Both the position numbers and the translations under genes were made by a program. A model generated the notes under the pieces. The model was not told the origin of the DNA. It saw only the letters and a program-made list of their open reading frames with translations, and ran no database searches. Shown here in pieces: positions 1 to 6,405 of a stretch of DNA of 7,438 nt. Each line of letters opens with the position of its first letter. Within the stretch, counting starts at the first letter, position 1. The stretch comes from an uncultured Stomatobaculum sp. (GTDB taxonomy: Bacteria; Bacillota; Clostridia; Lachnospirales; Lachnospiraceae), in the NCBI GenBank assembly GCA_938010625.1, contig CALLVJ010000115.1, positions 1 to 7,438 of the forward strand, given 5' to 3'.

Positions 1-1302
1 GATCGCATCGAGCATGGCCTGGTAGCGCTCGGAATCGGGATTTGCATAGTCGATCAGGACTTCGCGGCTCACGTTCTCTCCCTCAGCGTCGCGAATCATG
101 CGCCGTGTGATGAGCTCCATCTCGCTGGTTGAGCGGGAGAAATTCAGGTACTTACATCCGAAGAGCAGCGGCGGGCAGGCCGGGCGCACATGGACTTCCT
201 TCGCGCCACTGTGATACAGAAATTCCGTGGTCTCGCGGAGCTGGGTGCCGCGGACAATCGAATCGTCGATCAGGAGCAGGCGCTGTCCCTTAATGAGCTC
301 GTGCACCGGAATCAGTTTCATCTTTGCGATGAGGTCGCGCTTATCCTGGATAGTCGGCATGAAAGAGCGCGGCCAGGTCGGCGTATACTTGATGAAAGGA
401 CGCGCAAACGGCACGCCGGACTGGTTCGCATAGCCAATCGCATGTGCGGTGCCGGAATCCGGGACACCGGCAACCGAGTCAATCTGGTCGTGCGTCATGT
501 GGTCGCGCTTTGCGAGTTCCTGGCCGCAGCGCACGCGCATGGACTCGACAGCGACCCCTTCGTATGAAGAGGAAGGATAGCCGTAGTAGACCCACAGGAA
601 GGTGCAGATGCGCATCTTTTTGCCGGGCGCGGCGAGTGTCGTGATGCCTTCTGGCGTCATCACAGCGATTTCGCCGGGACCGAGCTCGCGGAAGTCCTCG
701 TAGCCGAGGTTCAGATAGGCGAAGCTCTCGAAGGAGGCGCAGAAGCCCCCATCTTTTTTGCCGATGACAATCGGTGTCCTGCCGAGCTTGTCGCGGGACA
801 GATAAATGCCCTGCGGAGTCAGCAGCATGATGCTCATGGAGCCGTCAATGATGTCCTGCGCATAGCGGAGGCCGTCAATCAGGTTGTCCTTCTGGTTGAT
901 CAGAGAAGCGACAAGTTCCGTTGGATTGATGATGCCGCCGCTCATCTCGAGGAAGGAAGAGCCGTTGTTTTTCAGAAGCTCATTGGAGAGAACGTTCAGG
1001 TTGTTGATGCGACCGACCGTCGTAATTGCGTAGGTGCCGTGGTGAGAGCGCACGATGAGAGGTTGTGCCTCGTAGTCCGAAATACATCCGATGCCGAGAT
1101 TGCCGTGCATGTGCTTGACATCGTCCGCAAACTTGGTGCGGAACGGGCTGTTTTCAATGTTGTGGATGGAACGATCAAAGCCGTCCTTTCCGTAAACAGC
1201 CATGCCGCCGCGGCGCGTGCCGAGGTGGGAGTGATAATCTGTGCCGAAGAAGAGATCAAAGACACAATCTTCCCTGAGTGCCGATGCAAAGATACCGCCC
1301 AT
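1..1302 (-). CDS. purF: Amidophosphoribosyltransferase-like protein (PurF family) with a degenerate glutaminase site, 3' end cut by the window
   Basis: The 434 visible codons give a PurF-family protein; about 40 C-terminal residues are probably missing. PurF makes phosphoribosylamine from PRPP and glutamine, the first committed step of cytosolic purine synthesis. The PRPP-binding motif IDDSIVRGT lies at residues 345-353, preceded by GVPDSGTAHAIGYA, both typical of the phosphoribosyltransferase half. Cysteines at about 233 (CTFLWVYY) and 383 (FGCKY) match in position two of the four iron-sulfur ligands of the Bacillus-type enzyme. The N-terminal half aligns with the glutaminase domain (GNLGIG, EAQP, ELGPGE) but starts MGG instead of MCG, so the catalytic Cys1 is absent; the HxRYxT and HNGN motifs are also lost. 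The start ATG at 1302-1300 follows an AGGAAGG site on the minus strand. Family membership is certain. Glutamine-dependent activity is doubtful, so the symbol reflects family rather than proven function. I recall similar MGG-type proteins in Lachnospiraceae. Confidence 0.9.
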   Translation of the reverse strand, partial: MGGIFASALREDCVFDLFFGTDYHSHLGTRRGGMAVYGKDGFDRSIHNIENSPFRTKFADDVKHMHGNLGIGCISDYEAQPLIVRSHHGTYAITTVGRINNLNVLSNELLKNNGSSFLEMSGGIINPTELVASLINQKDNLIDGLRYAQDIIDGSMSIMLLTPQGIYLSRDKLGRTPIVIGKKDGGFCASFESFAYLNLGYEDFRELGPGEIAVMTPEGITTLAAPGKKMRICTFLWVYYGYPSSSYEGVAVESMRVRCGQELAKRDHMTHDQIDSVAGVPDSGTAHAIGYANQSGVPFARPFIKYTPTWPRSFMPTIQDKRDLIAKMKLIPVHELIKGQRLLLIDDSIVRGTQLRETTEFLYHSGAKEVHVRPACPPLLFGCKYLNFSRSTSEMELITRRMIRDAEGENVSREVLIDYANPDSERYQAMLDAI

Positions 1303-1352
1303 AGGACCTTCCTTTCAAAGTGCGCATACATAATACCAAAGACTTCTTGAAA

Positions 1353-1381
1353 ATCATAATAGATTCAAGCGGTGAATGCAA
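1353..1381 (-). promoter_or_regulatory. Candidate sigma-A promoter of the PurF-like gene
   Basis: Read on the minus strand, TTGCAT (1381-1376) is followed after exactly 17 bases by TATGAT (1358-1353), a five-of-six match to the -10 consensus. Transcription would begin near 1346 and give a leader of about 45 bases ending in the GAAAGGAAGG ribosome site before the ATG at 1302. A second AT-rich hexamer (TATTAT at 1335-1330) lies downstream but has no -35 partner. No PurR operator was recognised by eye. Confidence 0.5.
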
Positions 1382-1635
1382 GACGCGGGCGGCGGAAACA
1401 GTGCCGGTTTTTAGGAGACACGCGCGACAATCCGTAAAAAACGCCACACTATGCGCGAAAAAATCCGGCCGCGCTATCCTTTTTATGAATAAAATGCAGA
1501 ATTTCAGTCGGAATGAACTGACTGCTGCTGGAATCGGTGTACCAAACCAAGGCAGAAGCAGGTGGCAAACAGAACGATAGACGCTTGCCGTCAGCTAGAA
1601 CGCTTTGTCTGACAGCGCGGCTGCATGGCGAAGGC

Positions 1636-1664
1636 TGGAATTTCTGGCGGGGACATATTAAAAT
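1636..1664 (+). promoter_or_regulatory. Weak candidate promoter for tex
   Basis: TGGAAT at 1636-1641 and TAAAAT at 1659-1664 are separated by 17 bases. The -10 matches five of six consensus bases but the -35 only three. It would start the tex transcript near 1671, about 70 bases before the coding region. It is the best-spaced pair I found on this strand, but it is not strong and the true promoter could be further upstream. Confidence 0.25.
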
Positions 1665-1730
1665 AACAGAGCAGTACAAGGAAAGATACAGCGCGGCATT
1701 CAGACTAGGAGCAGCGGTATTGCAGCGCGC

Positions 1731-1746
1731 AGGAGGAAATCATTTG
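1731..1746 (+). promoter_or_regulatory. Shine-Dalgarno site and TTG codon that set the tex start
   Basis: AGGAGG at 1731-1736 is followed after seven bases by TTG at 1744-1746. Translation from here gives MNIHQKIAEELGV, the expected N terminus of Tex proteins. The in-frame ATG at 1537 has no ribosome site and would add 69 residues unlike anything in the family. Confidence 0.88.
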
Positions 1747-3930
1747 AACATTCATCAGAAAATTGCAGAGGAACTTGGCGTTCGGATTGAGCAGGTGGAT
1801 GCTGCTGTACAGCTGATTGACGAGGGTGCTACCATTCCTTTCATTGCCCGCTATCGGAAAGAAGTGACCGGTTCACTGGACGATGAGCAGTTGCGCGCGC
1901 TGGACACGCGCCTCACAGCGCTTCGGAATCTCGAGGAGCGCCGCGAAAAGATACGCGCGACCATCGCGGAGCAGGGAAAGATGACCGAGGCGCTCGGTGC
2001 ACAGCTCGACGCGGCGGAGAGTCTTGTACAGCTCGAGGATATTTATCTTCCTTATCGTCCGAAGCGGAGCACCCGCGCGACGGCAGCGATGGAGCGCGGT
2101 CTCACAGAGCTCGCAGACCTGATCTGGGCGCAGAAGACGGACCAGTCGCTCGAAGAAGAGGCTGCGCGCTTTGTCTCAGAAGAAGAAGGCATTGGGACGG
2201 CAGCGCTCTGCATTCAGGGCGCCTGTGATATTCTTGCGGAGCGTTTCTCCGATGCGCGTGTGATTCGCGGTTTTGTGCGCGATCTCACAAAGCAGAAGGG
2301 AATGCTCCGAGCTGAAAGAAAAGAGCAAAAGGGAAGCGCAGAGGAACAGAACCAGCTCGAGCGGGAAAAGGAAAAGCGGGCAGTCTATGAGACCTACTAT
2401 GACTTTCGAGAGCCGCTCCAGAAGGCGACTGGCTACCGTGTGCTTGCGATAAACCGCGGCGAAAAGGAGAAAATTTTGAGGGTTTCGATTGAGGCGCCTG
2501 CCGAGGAGATTCTGGCGACGCTTTGCGCACGCCTTATCAAGGTCGGCAATCCGAATACGCAGCCTGCGATGGAGCGAGCCATCACCGACAGTTATACAAG
2601 GCTCATCGCGCCTGCGGTGGAGCGAGACATCCGGAACGAGCTCACCGAGGCGGCGGAGACGGGTGCGATTGAGGTGTTTCGGAAAAATCTGCACCAGCTG
2701 CTCATGCAGCCGCCGATTGCGGGCGAAGTGGTGCTCGGCTGGGATCCGGCGTTCCGCACAGGCTGCAAGCTCGCAGTCGTCAATGAGACAGGCAAGGTGC
2801 TGGATACCGCCGTGGTCTACCCGACCATGCCGACCAATGAGAAAAAGCAGCGCGCGGCGGCAGAGAAGCTGAGAGAATTTATCGAGAAGTACGGTGTGAC
2901 CCTGATTTCAATCGGAAACGGCACGGCGTCCCGCGAGTCCGAGCAGTTTGTCGCGGAGGTCTTAAAGGAACTTCCGCAGAAAGTCTCCTATGTGATCACG
3001 AACGAGGCGGGCGCTTCGGTTTACTCCGCGAGCGCGCTCGCGACCGAGGAGTTCCCGGCGTTCGATGTGGGGCAGCGCAGTGCGACCTCGATCGCGCGTC
3101 GCGTACAGGACCCGCTCGCGGAGCTCGTGAAGATTGATCCGAAGTCGATTGGCGTGGGGCAGTACCAGCATGACATGGAGCAGAAGCGCCTCGGCGAGGC
3201 GCTCGAAGGCGTGGTCGAGGACTGCGTGAACGCAGTCGGTGTGGACTTAAACACCGCTTCGGCGCCCCTGCTCCGCTATATCTCTGGCATTACGAAGACC
3301 ACGGCAAAGAATATCGTGAGCTACCGCGAGGAGAACGGCAAATTCAAGAACCGGAAGGAGCTCCTAAAAGTCTCGAAGCTCGGCCCCAAGGCCTTTGAGC
3401 AGTGCGCGGGCTTCCTCCGCATCAGCGGCGGCGAGAACCCACTCGACGACACCGGCGTGCACCCGGAGAGCTATGCTCTCGCCAAGGCCATCCTCGAGGC
3501 GGTAGGGGAGAGCGAAGAGAAGCTTCGGGAAGGCCGTCTCAGCTTCAAACTCAACAAGGCAAAGCGGAAGGCGCTCGCAGAGCAGCTCTCGGTCGGCGAA
3601 GTTACGCTCGAGAGCGTCGAGAAGGAACTCACGACGGCGAGACGCGACCCCCGCGAGGACATGCCGAAGCCCATCTTAAAGAGCGATGTGCTGCAGATTG
3701 AGGATTTGAAGCCCGGCATGATACTCCGCGGCACCGTGCGAAACGTCATTGACTTCGGCGCCTTTGTGGACATCGGCGTACACCAGGACGGCCTCGTGCA
3801 CATCTCCCGCATGAAGAAGGGCAAATTCGTAAAGCACCCCTCGGAGGTCGTGAAAGTTGGCGACATTGTCGAGGTCAAGGTGGTCGAGGCCGATGTCAAG
3901 AAGAGAATCGGGCTCTCGATGATACTTTGA
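1744..3930 (+). CDS. tex: Tex, S1-domain transcription accessory / RNA-binding protein
   Basis: The gene encodes a complete 728-residue Tex protein, a normal family length. Tex is a cytosolic nucleic-acid-binding protein related to eukaryotic Spt6; in other bacteria it affects transcription, toxin gene expression and stress survival, but its exact activity is unsettled. The domains follow the family order: an N-terminal helical region (EGATIPFIARYRKE near 29-42, then LEDIYLPYRPKR near 97-108), a YqgF/RNase H-like domain from about 326 with GWDPAFRTG at 332-340, the GVGQYQHDM segment near 471-479, helix-hairpin-helix repeats from about 499 (NIVSYREENGKF, LGPKAFEQCAGF), and a C-terminal S1 domain at about 655-728 with GAFVDIG and GLVHIS. 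The start is TTG. No terminator follows the stop codon, so transcripts may run into the small downstream gene and end at the hairpin at 4251-4289. Confidence 0.96.
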   Translation: MNIHQKIAEELGVRIEQVDAAVQLIDEGATIPFIARYRKEVTGSLDDEQLRALDTRLTALRNLEERREKIRATIAEQGKMTEALGAQLDAAESLVQLEDIYLPYRPKRSTRATAAMERGLTELADLIWAQKTDQSLEEEAARFVSEEEGIGTAALCIQGACDILAERFSDARVIRGFVRDLTKQKGMLRAERKEQKGSAEEQNQLEREKEKRAVYETYYDFREPLQKATGYRVLAINRGEKEKILRVSIEAPAEEILATLCARLIKVGNPNTQPAMERAITDSYTRLIAPAVERDIRNELTEAAETGAIEVFRKNLHQLLMQPPIAGEVVLGWDPAFRTGCKLAVVNETGKVLDTAVVYPTMPTNEKKQRAAAEKLREFIEKYGVTLISIGNGTASRESEQFVAEVLKELPQKVSYVITNEAGASVYSASALATEEFPAFDVGQRSATSIARRVQDPLAELVKIDPKSIGVGQYQHDMEQKRLGEALEGVVEDCVNAVGVDLNTASAPLLRYISGITKTTAKNIVSYREENGKFKNRKELLKVSKLGPKAFEQCAGFLRISGGENPLDDTGVHPESYALAKAILEAVGESEEKLREGRLSFKLNKAKRKALAEQLSVGEVTLESVEKELTTARRDPREDMPKPILKSDVLQIEDLKPGMILRGTVRNVIDFGAFVDIGVHQDGLVHISRMKKGKFVKHPSEVVKVGDIVEVKVVEADVKKRIGLSMIL

Positions 3931-3948
3931 GAGATAAAAGATACTAAT

Positions 3949-3976
3949 TTGCAAAAAAAATGCGGTATCGTATAAT
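3949..3976 (+). promoter_or_regulatory. Strong sigma-A-type promoter downstream of tex
   Basis: TTGCAA at 3949-3954 and a perfect TATAAT at 3971-3976 are separated by 16 bases, the spacer beginning with an A-run. Transcription would start near 3983, giving a leader of about 38 bases before the ATG at 4021. It begins 19 bases after the tex stop codon, so the small gene can be expressed independently of tex. Confidence 0.7.
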
Positions 3977-4020
3977 AAAAACGAAACTAAAATGCAGTTT
4001 AGGCTGTGAGGAGGTCTGCC

Positions 4021-4644
4021 ATGTTGAAGTCGGTTTCATGGCGTTGTGTCTATCTATTTCGTATGGTGCTGGGCGTGCTGATTATCTCCTTGGCTGTGGT
4101 GGAAGTACTTGCTTCACAGCTGCTGTCGCAGCTGCCGCTTTTACGAATTGTAGCAGGCTTGGGAATACTATGGCTCATCAGTACCTTACTGATACAGCGC
4201 ATAAACAGCGAGCAGTTGCTGCGCTCCGGACAGGGAAGATTGAAGCAATCAAAAAGAGCTTGTCATCTGTCGGATGACAAGCTCTTTTTCGATTTCTTTG
4301 CGCCGGCTCGGCAGAAGACGGAATCAGCGGATGTCCTGTTGCGCCGCGAGGAAGCGGGACAGGACTTTCACGACGAGGGTGCTCACGATGCCGCTCACAA
4401 CGACCTCGATCACGCCCTGCAAGCCGACCAGAAGAATCACAAACATGACTGGGTTCGGTGCGTGGATTGTCTGTACGAGTGTCTGAATTGGCTCGGTCGG
4501 GTAGAAAGCGAGCACCATGTAACCCATGAAGAAGAGCGTATTCGTGAGCGGCGCTGCGACAGCACCAATGAGGAACGAGAGGTCTCTGTTTCCGCTTATG
4601 CGGCGCACCAGGCGGAAAATCCAGGCCGTGCAGAGGCCGACTAG
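4021..4644 (+). CDS. Small two-helix membrane protein; frame has no stop before the terminator
   Basis: I do not recognise a family. Translation should begin at the ATG at 4021, six bases after AGGAGG (4009-4014) and downstream of a strong promoter. The first 58 residues look like two membrane helices: about 10-31 (VYLFRMVLGVLIISLAVVEV) and about 40-58 (LLRIVAGLGILWLISTLLI), joined by a short loop. A basic tail follows (QRINSEQ, then GRLKQSKRA). No in-frame stop occurs before the terminator at 4251-4289, which starts at residue 77-78. The frame closes only at TAG 4642-4644, after running antisense through most of the ECF gene, where the peptide is charged and low in information. The credible protein is therefore about 75-90 residues. 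The gene may give a nonstop mRNA, carry a frameshift, or be decaying. The start is well supported; the end is not. Confidence 0.5.
   Translation: MLKSVSWRCVYLFRMVLGVLIISLAVVEVLASQLLSQLPLLRIVAGLGILWLISTLLIQRINSEQLLRSGQGRLKQSKRACHLSDDKLFFDFFAPARQKTESADVLLRREEAGQDFHDEGAHDAAHNDLDHALQADQKNHKHDWVRCVDCLYECLNWLGRVESEHHVTHEEERIRERRCDSTNEEREVSVSAYAAHQAENPGRAEAD
4251..4289. terminator. Bidirectional intrinsic terminator between convergent genes
   Basis: A perfect 17-bp inverted repeat (arms 4251-4267 and 4273-4289) encloses a five-base loop, TGTCG. The arms are AAAAAGAGCTTGTCATC and its complement, so each strand ends in five T residues after a GC-containing stem. It can stop the small membrane protein gene (and tex read-through) on the plus strand and the ECF gene on the minus strand, whose stop codon is 34 bases away. 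A shorter perfect repeat, GATTG-AAG-CAATC, lies immediately to its left at 4238-4250. Confidence 0.92.
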
Positions 4645-4947
4645 GATGCGCATGGTCACACAGAGCATGAAGGTGTGGAACACACTGAGCTGCAGCAGCG
4701 CGAGGCCGAGCGGCGAAGAACCGCTCACACATTCATAGAACGCGGTAATGCCAAAGACAGCGCCGGTGGCCGCACCGGCGAGCGGTCCGAGCAGAATGGC
4801 TGCGACGGCAACCGGGACGGTCAGGAAAGACATGGACAGCGGCCCGATCGGGACAGTGCCGAGGCCTAGGAGCTTCATCACGAGTTCAATCGCGATAAGG
4901 AGCCCGAGTTGTGCGAGGTAGATGATGCGGTTCTTCGGTGTATACAT
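4324..4947 (-). CDS. ECF transporter S component (substrate-binding membrane subunit), substrate unknown
   Basis: The gene encodes a 207-residue, very hydrophobic protein with five or six predicted membrane helices. The run GPLAGAATGAVFGITAF (about residues 54-70) is characteristic of energy-coupling factor S components of the ECF_trnsprt type (PF12822 as I recall it). These subunits bind a vitamin or related micronutrient in the cytoplasmic membrane and dock onto a shared EcfA-EcfA'-EcfT module, which is not encoded here. The first helix (LAQLGLLIAIELV) has the small-residue spacing expected for EcfT contact. Folate, pantothenate or another ligand is possible; the sequence does not decide. 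The start is the ATG at 4947-4945, five bases after AAGGA on the minus strand; a frame extension to 4989 adds 14 basic residues without a ribosome site. It appears to be a single-gene unit, with its own promoter at 5079-5106 and terminator at 4251-4289. Confidence 0.88.
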   Translation of the reverse strand: MYTPKNRIIYLAQLGLLIAIELVMKLLGLGTVPIGPLSMSFLTVPVAVAAILLGPLAGAATGAVFGITAFYECVSGSSPLGLALLQLSVFHTFMLCVTMRILVGLCTAWIFRLVRRISGNRDLSFLIGAVAAPLTNTLFFMGYMVLAFYPTEPIQTLVQTIHAPNPVMFVILLVGLQGVIEVVVSGIVSTLVVKVLSRFLAAQQDIR

Positions 4948-5078
4948 AGATATCCTTTCTGTCGTTCTCCTGGAGATACGACGAAACAAGATGTGCGGAC
5001 GCTGCCGCGGGTTCTGCCTTGGGATGCCGCTGTTCCCTGTCGCCAGCTGTGCGGCGGGTTCAGTGCCAAGGCAGGGCT
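4948..5078 (-). promoter_or_regulatory. Structured 5' leader of the ECF S-component gene, no known riboswitch class recognised
   Basis: The predicted transcript has about 125 untranslated bases, long for a single gene. On the minus strand it contains a perfect 9-bp outer stem (CTGCCTTGG, 5074-5066, with CCAAGGCAG, 5022-5014), an inner GCCGC/GCGGC stem (5055-5051 with 5030-5026), and just before the ribosome site a hairpin at 4982-4961 (GTCGT, bulged A, TCTC, loop CAG, GAGA, ACGAC). A 12-base motif, GAACCCGC(C/G)GCA, occurs twice (5061-5050 and 5014-5003). Vitamin transporter genes often carry riboswitches, but I could not match this leader to the THF, TPP, cobalamin, FMN or preQ1 consensus. 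Regulation is an inference. Confidence 0.4.
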
Positions 5079-5106
5079 ATTATAGCACGAAATACCGCGC
5101 TGAAAA
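5079..5106 (-). promoter_or_regulatory. Sigma-A-type promoter of the ECF S-component gene
   Basis: On the minus strand TTTTCA (5106-5101) and a perfect TATAAT (5084-5079) are 16 bases apart. The start point would fall near 5072, at the very beginning of the outer stem of the structured leader. Confidence 0.65.
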
Positions 5107-5116
5107 GTCGTGAATC

Positions 5117-5146
5117 TTGCATACGGCGTTTGGAATTCGTTATAAT
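5117..5146 (+). promoter_or_regulatory. Sigma-A-type promoter of the patatin-like gene
   Basis: TTGCAT (5117-5122) and a perfect TATAAT (5141-5146) are 18 bases apart. Transcription would start near 5153, about 40 bases before the ATG at 5193. Its -35 element is ten bases from the -35 of the opposing ECF promoter. Confidence 0.65.
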
Positions 5147-5192
5147 CAGAGACGTTTACAGAATTGGATGCAGAATTCAGAAAGGAAATGCC

Positions 5193-6047
5193 ATGAAACG
5201 CGGATTGGTGATGGAAGGCGGCGGCATGCGCGGGCTGTTTACGGCAGGGGTGATCGATGTCTTTCTCGAAAATAATATTGTCTTTGAAGGCGCCATCGGG
5301 ACGTCGGCGGGCGCTGTGTTTGGCTGTAACTATAAGTCCAAGCAGCCAGGGCGCGTGCTGCGCTATAACCTAAAATACGGCGCAGACCCGCGCTACGGCT
5401 CGCTGCGCTCGCTCTTACTCACGGGTGATTTTTACAACAAGGACTTTGCCTACCGCGAAGTGCCGTTTGAAAAGTTCCCGTTTGACACGGAGACCTTTCA
5501 AAAGAATCCCATGGAGTTCTATGTGGTTTGCACCGATGTAGAGACCGGGCGGCCGTTTTACTACCGCTGCGACAAGGGAGACCTGCACGATGTCGAGTAT
5601 ATGCGCGCCTCAGCTTCAATGCCGCTGGTCTCACGGATTGTAGAGATAGACGGGCACAAGCTCTTGGACGGCGGCATTTCGGATGCGATTTCGCTCAAAA
5701 AAATGATGACGCTCGGCTATGAGAAAAATGTCGTGATTCTGACGCGCCCGAAGGGCTACCGGAAGGAAAGAGGTGCTTCGGGCATGCTTGTCGGCGCGGC
5801 TTTACAGAGATATCCGCGCGCTTCGCTCGCGATGGAGATGCGCTATCTGACCTACAACCAGAACATCCGCTTTGTCGAAGAAGAGGCAGGGCGCGGCAGG
5901 GCATTTCTGATCTATCCGGAGCGGGAACTCGGCATCAGCCGCATTGCGAGAGATCCAGGAGAACTCATGCGGGTCTATGAGCTGGGGCGCGGCGCGGGAC
6001 TTCGCGCGCTCGGAGAGGTTCGAAAATACCTCGAAGAGGAGGCGTAA
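5193..6047 (+). CDS. Patatin-like phospholipase family protein
   Basis: This 284-residue protein is a complete bacterial patatin-like hydrolase of the general RssA/YjjU type. Such enzymes are predicted lipid acyl hydrolases that use a Ser-Asp dyad. All three hallmarks are present: the glycine-rich oxyanion loop EGGGMRG at residues 8-14, the nucleophile elbow GTSAG with Ser38, and DGG with Asp159. The segment YMRASASMPLVS, upstream of the catalytic Asp, is also typical. There is no signal peptide or membrane helix, so it should be cytosolic. The natural lipid substrate of this branch is not known. The start is the ATG at 5193, preceded by AAAGGAAA; the same frame is open back to 5019, but that extension reads through the promoter and lacks a ribosome site. 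The gene appears monocistronic, and no convincing terminator was found just after its stop. Confidence 0.93.
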   Translation: MKRGLVMEGGGMRGLFTAGVIDVFLENNIVFEGAIGTSAGAVFGCNYKSKQPGRVLRYNLKYGADPRYGSLRSLLLTGDFYNKDFAYREVPFEKFPFDTETFQKNPMEFYVVCTDVETGRPFYYRCDKGDLHDVEYMRASASMPLVSRIVEIDGHKLLDGGISDAISLKKMMTLGYEKNVVILTRPKGYRKERGASGMLVGAALQRYPRASLAMEMRYLTYNQNIRFVEEEAGRGRAFLIYPERELGISRIARDPGELMRVYELGRGAGLRALGEVRKYLEEEA

Positions 6048-6345
6048 ACAGAAAACTTCCCGGGCTTTTGCAGAAGCAAGAATCGCAAGAGGAGCGACAG
6101 CACTTCATGAAGAATGAAAACATGTAGTCTGTGAAAGAAACTATACAGATGAACCACTACTTCTAGAGCCGAGAGATTGTCACAGAGGAGGTGCTGCAGA
6201 GCGCGCTGCAAGTGACCGCACCGAAGTCTACTGGCAAGTCTGCAACAAGCCTGTCCGGTGGAAAGAAATCTGTGGTAATTCTGCGCAGGTGGAAAAGGCA
6301 TGGAGAGGGATCCAGCGGGAAGAAATACAAATTTGCTGAGAGATA

Positions 6346-6354
6346 TGGTATACT
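6346..6354 (+). promoter_or_regulatory. Extended -10 promoter of the HMA-domain gene
   Basis: TGG followed by TATACT forms an extended -10 element (TGnTATACT), five of six matches in the hexamer. No good -35 is present at the usual distance, which fits the extended -10 type. The start point would be near 6361, giving a leader of about 60 bases. Confidence 0.5.
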
Positions 6355-6375
6355 TTCCTCCATAAGTTTAGACTA

Positions 6376-6405
6376 AAAGAGATAAGTTGTCTCTTTATGA
6401 GACAG
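6376..6405 (+). promoter_or_regulatory. Two mutually exclusive hairpins in the HMA-gene leader
   Basis: AAAGAGA (6376-6382) pairs perfectly with TCTCTTT (6390-6396). The overlapping TGTCTC (6388-6393) pairs perfectly with GAGACA (6399-6404). Both use the same central TCTC, so only one can form at a time. The second ends just before the ribosome site around 6413-6416. Neither covers that site directly, so a regulatory role is only a possibility. Confidence 0.3.

Larger units (their letters stand above)
1303..1743. other. Divergent intergenic region between the PurF-like gene and tex
   Basis: This 441-base gap carries the start signals of both flanking genes. The purF side has a good promoter at 1353-1381. 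The tex side has only weak candidates, so the tex leader may be long. Several short frames cross it on both strands, but none has a ribosome binding site or a recognisable protein, and the open extension of the tex frame back to 1537 lacks a start signal. A few short inverted repeats occur (for example GTCAG...CTGAC near 1589-1614), none convincing as a riboswitch or terminator. Confidence 0.6.

Noticed and set aside
996..1331. Minus-strand 111-codon frame overlapping the purF start
   Set aside because: It is out of frame with the PurF reading and has no known motif; it is a shadow of that gene.
1537..1743. In-frame 69-codon extension of tex starting at ATG 1537
   Set aside because: It has no ribosome binding site and no Tex-like sequence, whereas AGGAGG plus TTG at 1744 gives the expected Tex N terminus.
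3960..4277. Plus-strand frame of 105 codons overlapping the small membrane protein
   Set aside because: Its ATG lies between the -35 and -10 promoter elements and has no ribosome site; the 4021 frame has both a ribosome site and clear membrane helices.
4290..4644. The remainder of the 4021 frame as a genuine C-terminal domain
   Set aside because: It lies past a strong terminator and runs antisense to the well-supported ECF gene; the peptide is highly charged with no recognisable domain, as expected for an antisense shadow.
4948..4989. 14-residue extension of the ECF protein
   Set aside because: There is no ribosome site before 4989, while AAGGA precedes the ATG at 4947 at good spacing.
4948..5078. 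THF, cobalamin, TPP or preQ1 riboswitch before the ECF gene
   Set aside because: An AGGGAA and a CACTG string recall cobalamin elements, but the order, spacing and remaining conserved blocks are absent, and the THF, TPP and preQ1 consensus parts are missing.
5019..5192. N-terminal extension of the patatin-like protein
   Set aside because: It would read through the promoter region and has no start signal; MKRGLVMEGGGMRG is the normal N terminus of the family.
6054..6073. Terminator for the patatin gene around AAAACTTCCCGGGCTTTT
   Set aside because: The repeat is centred on CCCGGG with no room for a loop, and the arms pair poorly; it would not form a stable hairpin followed by a T-run.
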